From Enhygromyxa salina (GTDB taxonomy: Bacteria; Myxococcota_A; Polyangia; Nannocystales; Nannocystaceae): a stretch of 64,000 bases of DNA. The stretch lies in assembly GCF_002994615.1 (NCBI RefSeq), contig NZ_PVNK01000005.1, forward strand, positions 1 through 64,000, read 5' to 3'. How positions within the stretch are numbered: position 1 is the stretch's first letter; the number at the start of each line of letters is the position of its first letter. The notes below the pieces were generated by a model. The model did not search any database and was not told the origin of the DNA. It saw nothing but the letters and a program-made list of their open reading frames with translations. A program made the translations under genes and the position numbers. This document shows positions 29,878 through 37,908 of this stretch, in pieces.

Positions 29878-31547
29878 CGACCCGCAGCGAGGCCAACGCG
29901 ACCGCCGGGCTGCGTGAGAATTTCAAGTTCCTCGCGCTCGAGGTCACCAAGCTGATCGAGGACACCCAGCGCATGCTCGCGAGCCCGCGCGAGGAGGTCA
30001 TGACCAAGATCGTCGCCCGCGACGACTACGTCGACAACCTCAAGAGCATGATCGAGAACAAGTGCTTTCGACTGCTGACCAACGAGGACCTCAACGAGGG
30101 CACGATCGATCTGATCCGGGCGATCAACGTCGCGACCAACAACCTCGAGCGGATCGCCGACTTCGGCGTCAACATCGTCGGCCAGCTCGGCTACCTCGAC
30201 GACCTCGACACCCTCCACCGCTTCGAGGCCGAGCCCTTCTTCGAGTCGATCCTCTCGACCCTCGGCGTCGTCGAGCCGGCCTTGTTTCGCCGCGACATGT
30301 CCCTGGCCCTGGCCATCTGCCGCTCGGAGCTCGAGATCGACGAGCTCTACTCCGCGGTCTTTCGCCGGATCATGGACGATCTGCGCAGCGGCGACTCGCC
30401 CGAGGACCTGGTCACGACGCTGTTCATCTACCGCTACCTCGAGCGCGCGGGCGATGCCCTGCTCAACATCGGCGAGGCCGCGATCTTTGCGAGCGTGGGC
30501 GAGAAGCTCAAGGTCAGCGAATTTCAGGCCCTCGAAGAGACCCTGGCCAGCGCCAGCCCCGACCTCGACCTCGACCTCGACCTCGCCGACGTCGACTACC
30601 AAGGGATCTGGGAGACGCGCTCGGGCAGCCGCATCGGCATGGTCCACAGCCGCGAGTCCGGCAAGCGCTCGGTCGTGTTCAAGGAGGGCCGGACCAAGAA
30701 GGTGTTCGAGGAGAAGCTCGCGCTCGAGCGCTGGGAGCAGCTCGAGCCCGGCCTCCCGCCCAAGGTCTTCGCCTACCAAGAGAACGGCGACAAGGCCTCG
30801 CTGCTGCTCGAGTACCTCCAGGGCGACACCTTTCAGCGCATCATGCTCGACTCCGACGGGCGCGCGTGCACCAACGCCTACATGATGGTCGTCGAGACCA
30901 TCGGGCGCGTGTGGGATCGGACCCTCGAGCCGACCCACTGCAAGCCCAACTTCATGCGCCAGGTCGCGAGCCGGCTGCCCGACGTGTTCAAGGTCCACCC
31001 CGAGTTTCGGGGCGCGCCCGCGCGGATCGGCGAGCTCGACATCCCGAGCTTCGACGCCCTGCTCACCGAGGCCCGGTCCCTCGACGCCGAGCTCGTCGCG
31101 CCCTTTCGGGTCCTGATCCACGGCGACCTCAACACCGACAACGTCATCGTCAACCTCCCGCAGCGCAAGGTCCACATGATCGACCTGCACCGCTCGCGGC
31201 TCTTTGACTACCTCCAGGACGTCTCGGTCTTCATCGTGTCCAACTTTCGCCTCAAGATCTTCGAGCCGGGCCCGCGCCGCCGCCTCGACCAGGTCACGCG
31301 CGAGTTCTACGCCTTCGCGCGCGAGTTCGCCCTCGCCCACGACGACGCGGGCTTCGACGCGCGCCTGGCCCTCGGGCTCGCGCGCTCGCTCCTGACCTCG
31401 ACCCGCTTCGAGATGGATCCGACCTTCAGCCGGACGATGATGCTCCGCGCGCGCTACTTGATCGAGCGCTTGCTGAGCCACCGCGCCGCCCACGGCCAGA
31501 ACAGCTGGGCCGACTTCCGCCTCGACGAGGCGACCATCGTGCCCTAG
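29874..31547 (+). CDS. PhoU domain fused to an aminoglycoside/choline-kinase-like phosphotransferase (GAK system)
   Basis: A 557-residue two-domain protein. Residues about 10-225 are a PhoU-type helical bundle ('FKFLALEVTKLIEDTQRML', 'ATNNLERIADFGVNIVGQL', 'YRYLERAGDALLNIGEAA'). After a short Asp/Leu-repeat linker (DLDLDLDLAD) a kinase-like domain follows: a small lobe with 'KRSVVFKEGRTKKVFEEKLAL', and the APH/choline-kinase catalytic loop HGDLNTDN at 416-423 with the metal-binding 'MIDLHRS' (D437). It should phosphorylate a small molecule, possibly the product or substrate of the neighbouring ATP-grasp enzyme, under control of the PhoU domain; this is inference. The GTG start overlaps the amphi-Trp gene. 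Confidence 0.82.
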   Translation: MTTRSEANATAGLRENFKFLALEVTKLIEDTQRMLASPREEVMTKIVARDDYVDNLKSMIENKCFRLLTNEDLNEGTIDLIRAINVATNNLERIADFGVNIVGQLGYLDDLDTLHRFEAEPFFESILSTLGVVEPALFRRDMSLALAICRSELEIDELYSAVFRRIMDDLRSGDSPEDLVTTLFIYRYLERAGDALLNIGEAAIFASVGEKLKVSEFQALEETLASASPDLDLDLDLADVDYQGIWETRSGSRIGMVHSRESGKRSVVFKEGRTKKVFEEKLALERWEQLEPGLPPKVFAYQENGDKASLLLEYLQGDTFQRIMLDSDGRACTNAYMMVVETIGRVWDRTLEPTHCKPNFMRQVASRLPDVFKVHPEFRGAPARIGELDIPSFDALLTEARSLDAELVAPFRVLIHGDLNTDNVIVNLPQRKVHMIDLHRSRLFDYLQDVSVFIVSNFRLKIFEPGPRRRLDQVTREFYAFAREFALAHDDAGFDARLALGLARSLLTSTRFEMDPTFSRTMMLRARYLIERLLSHRAAHGQNSWADFRLDEATIVP

Positions 31548-31557
31548 GAGCCCCATC

Positions 31558-32517
31558 GTGAGCCAAGCCCAATCCCCCCTCCGCATCGGCGTCGTCGGCG
31601 TCGAAGACGGCTGGTCGACCCAGCAGCTGCTCGACGCGCTCGAGGCCCGGACCGGCTATCGCCGCCTGATCGAGATGCAGGACGTGACCCTCGATCTCGA
31701 GCGCGGGCGCCTCATCCATCAGGGCTTCGACCTTGGCGAGCTCGACGCGGTCATCGTCAAGAAGATCGCCCGCACGTACTCGCCCGCCGCCCTCGACCGG
31801 GTCGAGATGCTGCGGGTGCTCGCGGGCGCGGGCGTGCGCGTGTTCTCGCGGCCCGGCTCGATCATGACGCTGATCGACCGCCTGTCGTGCACGGTCAAGC
31901 TCCGCCTCGGCCAGATCCCGATGCCCGCGACGGTCATCACCGAGAGCGTCGACGCGGCCATGGCCGCGATCGCGCGCTACGGGGCCGTGGTCGCCAAGCC
32001 GCTGTACACCTCCAAGGCCCGCGGCATGCTGGTCCTGCGCGCGCCCGGGTCCGAGGCCGGATCCGAGGCCGAGGCCGACGCGACCGAGCTCCGCGCCCAG
32101 GTCGAGGCCTTCCGAGCCGCCAACCCGGTCATGTACCTCCAGCAGCTGATCGACATGCCCGGCCGCGACCTCGGCGTCGTGTTCCTCGGCGGCGAGTACC
32201 TCGCGACCTACGCCCGGGTCAGCGGCGGCTCGTGGACGACCTCGACCAGCAAGGGCGGCAAGTACCAGCCCCACGCGCCCAGCGACGAGGTCATCGCCCT
32301 CGCCCACCGGGCCCAGGCGCTGTTCGATCTCGACTTCACCTGCGTCGACGTGGTCGAGACCGACGACGGACCCAAGGTCTTCGAGGTCTCGGCCTTCGGC
32401 GGCTTCCGCGGTCTGCTCCACGCCTGTGACATCGACGCGGCCGCGCGCTACGTCGACTACGCCCTGGCCGAGCTCGAGCGCGCGCGGCCGACCACCCCCG
32501 GGAGCCCCCAGCCATGA
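31558..32517 (+). CDS. ATP-grasp enzyme (GAK system)
   Basis: A 319-residue ligase-like protein of the RimK/GshB-type ATP-grasp fold: 'AVIVKKIARTYSPAALDRVEM' and 'GVRVFSRPGSIMTLIDRLSC' in the pre-ATP-grasp part, 'AVVAKPLYTSKARGM' as the nucleotide-binding strand with its lysine, 'YLQQLIDMPGRDLGVVFLGG' and 'VVETDDGPKVFEVSAFGGFRG' near the metal site. The family joins a carboxylate (through an acyl phosphate) to an amine or thiol. Gene order identifies it as the ATP-grasp member of the predicted GAK system. It starts 10 bases after the kinase gene and overlaps the next gene by four. Confidence 0.87.
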   Translation: MSQAQSPLRIGVVGVEDGWSTQQLLDALEARTGYRRLIEMQDVTLDLERGRLIHQGFDLGELDAVIVKKIARTYSPAALDRVEMLRVLAGAGVRVFSRPGSIMTLIDRLSCTVKLRLGQIPMPATVITESVDAAMAAIARYGAVVAKPLYTSKARGMLVLRAPGSEAGSEAEADATELRAQVEAFRAANPVMYLQQLIDMPGRDLGVVFLGGEYLATYARVSGGSWTTSTSKGGKYQPHAPSDEVIALAHRAQALFDLDFTCVDVVETDDGPKVFEVSAFGGFRGLLHACDIDAAARYVDYALAELERARPTTPGSPQP

Positions 32518-33644
32518 AGCGGATCACCGAGCGCGTCGCCCAGCTGCGCGACGCCTACCCCCTCACCCACGGCCTCGGCTGGGACTTCGACGGATTTCGA
32601 GTCTGGCTCGACACCAACGAGCCCGCCCTCGTCCGCGAGCTCGACGCCTACTTCACCGGCTTTCCTCGCCTCGACGCGCAGACCCTGGCCGAGGCCCGCG
32701 CGAAGCTCGGGGACGGCGCGTTCACCCGCATCAGCGCGATCCAGGCCGAGCCGCCCGAGCTCGGCGCCGACCGGACGATGACGATCGGCGAGTACAAGCC
32801 GAGCGTGAAGGGGCCCAAGGAGGCCTACTTCGACGTCGCCGACGGCCGCGCGGTCCACAAGCTGCGGACCGGGATGTGGTTTCTGTTCGGCCACGGCGAG
32901 CACCTCGCGATCGGCCCGTGCACCGACAACCCCAACCAGGTCATCAACTTCATCAACAACCGCCTGATCCAGTGGTCGCTGCGCAAGGGCGCGCTGCTCG
33001 GGCACGCGGCCGCGGTCTGTCTGCGCGGTGACCAGCCGCTGCCGCCTGCGATCGCGATCGCCGGGCGCTCGGGCATGGGCAAGTCGACGCTCGCGCTCCA
33101 CCTGATGAACGATCGGCGCCTCGACTTCCTCAGCAACGATCGTGTGATGATCCAGCCGGCCGGCGACGGGGGCGCGATCGAGCTCGACGGCGTGCCCAAG
33201 CACCCGCGCATCAACCCCGGGACGATCCTCAACAACCCCGACCTCGCCGGCTTGCTGTCCGCCGACGAGCGGGGCCGGTTCGAGGCCCTGCCCGCCGACG
33301 AGCTGTGGCAGCTCGAGCACAAGTACGACGGCCTGATCCAGACCTGCTTCCCGGACCAGCGCTTCGTCCTCCACGGGCGCTTCGTCGGCCTCGTGCTGCT
33401 CAACTGGACCCGCGACGGCGGCGAGACCGTGGCCCGGCGGATCTCGATCCGCAAGCGCAGCGAGCTGCTGCCCGCGCTGATCAAGCAACCCGGCGTGTTC
33501 TACCTGCGGGCTCCGGGCCGCGGCGAGCCCCACACGGCCGCGCGCTACCTCGACTTCCTCGACGGCGTCGAGGTCCTCGAGCTCGCGGGCGGCATCGACT
33601 TCGACGCCGGTCGCCGCGCCGCCCTCGAGCTCTTCGATGCCTGA
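32514..33644 (+). CDS. HprK-related kinase B (GAK system)
   Basis: A 376-residue kinase related to HPr kinase/phosphorylase. A P-loop, GRSGMGKST, lies at about residues 184-192; 'FLSNDRVMI' downstream corresponds to the conserved acidic region, and 'GVPKHPRINPGTI' and 'ELWQLEHKYDGLI' are typical of the HprK-related B subgroup rather than true HprK. The first 140 residues are a separate domain with 'FRVWLDTNEPALVRELDAYF'. No HPr or PTS gene is nearby, so the phosphate acceptor is unlikely to be HPr. The gene overlaps the ATP-grasp gene by four bases and the CofD-like gene by eight. Confidence 0.87.
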   Translation: MKRITERVAQLRDAYPLTHGLGWDFDGFRVWLDTNEPALVRELDAYFTGFPRLDAQTLAEARAKLGDGAFTRISAIQAEPPELGADRTMTIGEYKPSVKGPKEAYFDVADGRAVHKLRTGMWFLFGHGEHLAIGPCTDNPNQVINFINNRLIQWSLRKGALLGHAAAVCLRGDQPLPPAIAIAGRSGMGKSTLALHLMNDRRLDFLSNDRVMIQPAGDGGAIELDGVPKHPRINPGTILNNPDLAGLLSADERGRFEALPADELWQLEHKYDGLIQTCFPDQRFVLHGRFVGLVLLNWTRDGGETVARRISIRKRSELLPALIKQPGVFYLRAPGRGEPHTAARYLDFLDGVEVLELAGGIDFDAGRRAALELFDA

Positions 33645-34875
33645 CTCGACCAAGGACACGCCGACGATCCCGGCCGAGCGACGCCGACGGATCTCGCTGA
33701 CCCAGACCCGCACGGTCCCCGATCCGATCCGCCTCGCCCGCTACATCCGGGCGCCCGAGATCGGCCCCAAGGTCCTGTTCTTCTCGGGCGGCACCGCCTT
33801 GCGCGACACCAGCCGCGTGCTGACCGAGTACACCCACAACTCGGTCCACCTGATCACGCCCTTCGACTCGGGCGGGAGCTCGGCGGTCCTGCGCGACGCC
33901 TTCCCGATGATCTCGGTCGGCGATCTTCGCAACCGCCTGATGGCCCTGGCCGACACCCACCTGCTCGGCCACCCCGAGGTCTATCGCCTGTTCAACACCC
34001 GGCTCGACAAGCAGGCCGAGGCCTCGCGGCTGCGCGCGCGCCTCGACGCCATGGTCGCCGGGACCGACGCGCTCGTCGCCGCCGTCCCGACCCCGCTGCG
34101 CAAGCTGATCCGCAACCACCTCGGGTTCTTCGCCGAGCACATGCCCGCGGACTTCGACCTGCGCGGGGCCAGCATCGGCAATTTGATCCTCGCGGGCGGC
34201 TACCTCAACAACCGCAGCGACATCGACGCCGTCATCTTCTTGTTCTCGAAGCTCGTCGCCGTCCGCGGCGTCGTCCGCCCGGTCGTCGACAGCAACCTCC
34301 ACCTCTCGGCCGAGCTCGAGGACGGGACCGTGCTCATCGGGCAGCACGTGATCACCAGCGGCGACAGCCGGCTCTCGGCCCCGATCCGAGAGCTGCGCCT
34401 CACGACCGTGATCGAGGCGCCCGAGCAGCTCGCCGAGGTCGAGATCGACGCTCGAACCGCCGAGCTGATCGACGAGGCCGAGCTCATCTGCTTTCCGGTC
34501 GGCAGCTTCTGGACCTCGGTCGTCGCCTGTCTGCTCCCGAGCGGGGTCGGCAGCGCCGTGGCCCGGGCCGAGTGCCCCAAGATCTACGTGCCCAACTGCG
34601 GCGAGGATCCCGAGCAGCTCGGGCTCCCGCCCCACGAACAGGTCCGCGTGTTGCTCGAGCACCTGCGCCGCGACGCCGGCGAGGACACCCCGACCGAGCT
34701 GCTCTTGCACTTCGTGCTCGTCGACAGCTCCCGAGCGGACTACGCTGGCGGCCTCGACATCGACAGCATCGAGGCCCAGGGCGTCGAGGTCATCGATACG
34801 CCGCTGATCAGCGACAAGACCGCCCCGCTCATCGAGCCCCGGCGGCTCGTCGAGCTGCTGCTCTCGCTGGTCTGA
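33637..34875 (+). CDS. CofD-like protein (GAK system)
   Basis: A 412-residue protein of the CofD/YvcK family (2-phospho-L-lactate transferase-like Rossmann fold). Diagnostic pieces are 'KVLFFSGGTALRDTSRVL', the glycine-rich 'PFDSGGSSAVLRDAF' (D and GGSS as in YvcK/CofD), 'GASIGNLILAGGYL' and 'ICFPVGSFWTSVVACLLPSG'. True CofD joins phospholactate to deazaflavin in F420 synthesis; YvcK-type members act on cell-wall metabolism. The last gene of the operon, it overlaps the kinase gene by eight bases. A hairpin about 40 bases past the stop may end the transcript. Confidence 0.87.
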   Translation: MPDSTKDTPTIPAERRRRISLTQTRTVPDPIRLARYIRAPEIGPKVLFFSGGTALRDTSRVLTEYTHNSVHLITPFDSGGSSAVLRDAFPMISVGDLRNRLMALADTHLLGHPEVYRLFNTRLDKQAEASRLRARLDAMVAGTDALVAAVPTPLRKLIRNHLGFFAEHMPADFDLRGASIGNLILAGGYLNNRSDIDAVIFLFSKLVAVRGVVRPVVDSNLHLSAELEDGTVLIGQHVITSGDSRLSAPIRELRLTTVIEAPEQLAEVEIDARTAELIDEAELICFPVGSFWTSVVACLLPSGVGSAVARAECPKIYVPNCGEDPEQLGLPPHEQVRVLLEHLRRDAGEDTPTELLLHFVLVDSSRADYAGGLDIDSIEAQGVEVIDTPLISDKTAPLIEPRRLVELLLSLV

Positions 34876-34916
34876 GCCGGTCCCGGACCCGGCGCGGACG
34901 ACCGGCCGTCGCGCGA

Positions 34917-34940
34917 CTGTCTGGTCGCTAGCGAAGACAG
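34917..34940 (+). terminator. Hairpin after the GAK operon, candidate terminator
   Basis: CTGTCT and AGACAG flank the small palindrome TCGCTAGCGA, allowing a stem of about ten pairs with a mismatch. It lies 42 bases after the CofD-like stop codon. There is no T-run after it, so the assignment is tentative. Confidence 0.4.
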
Positions 34941-35145
34941 ACGGCGCCGTGTAGTTCGATGACCGGGCGCTGACGCTGCCCAGAGACATCCGCGCGCACC
35001 CCAGCATCTTCGTCGGCGACCTCGGCGCAGGCGGAGAGCCCGCCTCGGAGCCGCTTTCAGGCCCCGAAACGCCAGCGCTCGGCCGCCCGCCCGCGCGAGT
35101 GCGACGCTTCTTGGGCTCGCCCGACGCGAGCGAGAAGGAAGCATC

Positions 35146-35622
35146 ATGTCCATCACAACCCAACTCCTACTCACGGTCTTCGCGACGCTGACTCCTACCA
35201 CCGGAGAGCTGCGCGACCTGTGCGACATCGTCCACACGGACACGTCTAAGCCGATCTACTGCGAGCCCCATCACGAGGGTGCCTCCCGCTACGACGGCAC
35301 GGTGTGCTGCGACGGTCGGACCTGCTTCGAGGCGCGCGAGGGCTACTGCCTCGCCGATGAGACGCCCTTCTACTGCGAACTCGGGGAGGTCGGAGCCTCC
35401 GGGAAGGTGAGCTGTTTCTTCGAGGTCCCCGACTACTGCGACATGTTCCCCTGTGCCCCGGGCTTCAACTCGCAGCCGCTCGAAGAGGCGATGTGCTGCA
35501 ATCAGGGGATCTGCTGGCCCACTGTCACCGGGTCAAGCGACTGCGAGCCCCAGGACATCTATTGGTGTAGTAGCGGGGTCTCGAACGCCGATGGAACGGT
35601 GACATGTCTGGACGACGAGTAA
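35146..35622 (+). CDS. Secreted cysteine-rich protein of unknown function
   Basis: A 158-residue protein with a short N-terminal hydrophobic segment likely to be a Sec signal ('TTQLLLTVFATLTPTTG') and about 18 cysteines in the mature part, many in the pattern 'D/NGTV-C-C-D-G' or 'C-x(4-8)-C', for example 'YDGTVCCDGRTCFEAREGYC' and 'AMCCNQGICWPTV'. The spacing suggests two or three small repeated disulfide units. GAAGGAAGC before the ATG is a good ribosome site. I do not recognise the family. The gene is followed by a perfect palindrome. Confidence 0.75.
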   Translation: MSITTQLLLTVFATLTPTTGELRDLCDIVHTDTSKPIYCEPHHEGASRYDGTVCCDGRTCFEAREGYCLADETPFYCELGEVGASGKVSCFFEVPDYCDMFPCAPGFNSQPLEEAMCCNQGICWPTVTGSSDCEPQDIYWCSSGVSNADGTVTCLDDE

Positions 35623-35632
35623 GGATATGCTG

Positions 35633-35668
35633 AGGGTGACGGGGCGAGTTAACTCGCCCCGTCACCCT
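35633..35668. terminator. Perfect 36-bp palindrome, bidirectional terminator
   Basis: AGGGTGACGGGGCGAGTT is followed directly by its exact reverse complement, giving an 18-bp stem. It lies 10 bases after the stop codon of the Cys-rich gene and overlaps the stop codon of the convergent kinase remnant, the expected place for a shared terminator. Confidence 0.65.
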
Positions 35669-37510
35669 ATTCATGGATGATCTCGACGATCGTGCGGTCG
35701 AACTCGGCGAGCTCCGCGACCATGCCATACTTGGCCGCCTTGTCTCGCCCTAGACGAAGGGGCCAGATCGCGTGGTATGGCCTTCCTGATTGCTTGTAGA
35801 CATCGGCCAGCCAAAAAGCATCGTCGACATAACGACGCCAATCCTTTGCGTCATCATCGATTTGCAGGATCGTACGCTCGACGACAGTTGCATCTTCAAG
35901 GTTGCCAACTTGAACCAACGCCACGAATTTCTGTTGCAAGATCCCGCTAACCCGCCAAGTCCCGTGCCCGAACTGATCTTGGTGCACAGTCAACGCGAGC
36001 TCCAGGTACTCGAGCGCCTCGCTCGCGCGACCCACCGCCAGCAGTCCGCGCGCGTAGCTCTCGTGCGCCCGGCTGAGCGGCTCCGCGCTCCCGCCGTGGC
36101 GGACCAGCAGCTCCTCGCGCGACTCGACCGCCTCGCGCAGGAGCTCGACCCCGCGCTGCCTCGTCGACTCCTCGCCGCCGAGCAGCCCGAGCCCGTGGAC
36201 CTCGTGGACCTCCGCGACTCGCTCGGGGGCGGCCCGCTCGTACATCCCGAGGGCCACGAGCGCGAGCGAGTCGAGCACCTCGAGCTCGCCGCGCTCGGCC
36301 GCGACCGCCGCCAGCTTCAACACGGCTTCCCCCGCGAACAGATCGGCGCCGAGCAGTTGGGCGCGCTTGTACGCGCGAGCAAAGTCCGCGCTGGCGCCGT
36401 CGAGGTCGCCGGCGAGACGTCGCAGCTCACCGCGCCAGAAGATCGCTCGCTCGACGTGGTAGCGGGCCGAGTGGCGACGCGCGAGCGCCATGTACTCGGC
36501 CTGCCTGTCTCGCGCAGCGTCGAGGTCGTCGAGGCTGATCAGCGCTCGCAGCCGGAGGTCGAGGTCGCGCAGCTCGAGCAACCCGCCCGCGCCGGAGTCC
36601 CCGTCGTCCGGGTGGTCGACGCACAGCTCGGGCCGGGGCAGCTCGGAGACGACCCGGTCGTGACGCAGGCCGCGGCGTAGGTGCGGCGTGCTCAAGACCT
36701 CGACCGTGAGCTCGAAGCGACGCAGCAGACTCTGCGCGCACGAGCTGGCCGCGGGATCTCGGCCCGCGCGCTTGGCTGCCTGACACTCGCCGGTGCGAAG
36801 GACCACCCACTGCTGCGCCCAGCTCGTCAGCGAGTCGCCCGGCAGGCGAGTCCCGAGGGCCGCGCGCAGCTCGGCCCGCAGGTCGGCGTTCCAGATCGGC
36901 TCGAGCTCGTCGGCAACCTCGGCGCACGCGTCGGCCTCGGCCGTGCTGCTGAGCGAGACGCCCAGCGCCAAGGTGATCGCGGCGACCGCTGCCGCGAGCC
37001 ATGGCCACCGCGGGCGCCGAGGTGACGCGCTCAGCTCGGCCGCCCCGCGCAGCGCGTCGAGCAGCGTGGGCATGTCGCCAACACATCTTCCCAGGGTCCC
37101 GCGAAGGACTTCGTGGCCAGGCTGCCGCCCAACAAGGCGGGCATGACCATCGTCACCGCGCCACGCCAGACGCCCACCTCGAACACGGGGATCACGTTCG
37201 GATGCGAGACCGCACCGAGCAGCCGAGCCTCGCGCAGCAGCGTGTAGCGGTGCTCGGCCTCGGTCCCGAGCTCGTCGACCAGCTGCCGGAGGCCCTCACC
37301 GATGCCGAGCGCGTCGATGCGCTCATGACCGATCGCTTCGAGCACCGTCGCCAGGACACAGACCTTGAGCGCGACCGGCCGGCACATGTAGCGATCCCAG
37401 GCGAGCCAGATCGTCGCGTGCTGCCCCTCGCCGAGGATCTGGGGACCCTCGAAGCGATCCTCGGCGAAGACCCGTAGGCGTCCGGCGGAGTCTTCTCGCT
37501 CGGCGGCCAT
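35667..37510 (-). pseudogene. Ser/Thr kinase-TPR protein with the catalytic lobe deleted
   Basis: Two reading frames together make up a broken receptor kinase. The upstream part (start 37510) has a kinase small lobe: the glycine loop 'LGEGQHATIWLAWD', the lysine strand 'PVALKVC', the helix-C glutamate in 'LLREARLLGAVSHPNV' and the hinge 'TMVMPALLGGSL'. Near 37075-37090 it jumps, in another frame, to 'MPTLLDALRGAAE', the sequence that normally follows the kinase domain, then a membrane helix ('PWLAAAVAAITLALGVSLS') and a TPR-like region to the stop codon at 35667. The catalytic loop (HRD), DFG and the whole large lobe are absent. The 3' part (35667-37073) could still be translated alone as a membrane-anchored TPR protein. 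Confidence 0.75.
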
Positions 37511-37537
37511 GCGCGCGCGATCCTATCAGCGTCGGGG

Positions 37538-37725
37538 CCAACCCAAGCGCTCGCCGACCAGCCTCTTCGCGCTCGCGGGGCGGCATGGTGCGCGCGATTC
37601 ATGCGTCGAATTTCGGCCGGACCATCCCAGGTGCTCGCCGACCAGCCCCTCCACGCCCGCGGGGCAGCGCAACACACGCGTTTCATCACCGAATTTCGGC
37701 CAGACCATCCCAGGTGCTCGCCGAG
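37538..37725. repeat. Tandem repeat, about 84-bp unit, 2.2 copies
   Basis: GCTCGCCGACCAGCC recurs at 37549 and 37633, and GCTCGCCGAG at 37716, giving periods of 84 and 83 bp. Each unit also holds GAATTTCGGCC(G/A)GACCATC. The region 37726-37765 then contains five tandem copies of about GTCCCGC. The block lies between the kinase remnant and the LRR lipoprotein; no gene is visible in 37511-37908. Confidence 0.85.
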
Positions 37726-37908
37726 TTCGCGTCCCGCGTCCCGCGTCCCGCGTCCCGCGTCGCGCGCCGCGCGGACACAAAACTGTGGCAAAGCCCTCTT
37801 CAAGAGCCACCCCGGCGGCTGCGTAGCTCATGCCAGCCCAGGAGCGGGAGAGCGCAGCGACCGAGGGACCGCCCGCGGGGGTCATAATACGGACACCGCC
37901 CGAGGATC

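Noticed and set aside
37801-37870. tRNA-like wording (GCGTAGCTCATG) upstream of the LRR gene
   Set aside because: No cloverleaf can be formed; the T-loop and acceptor stem are missing.
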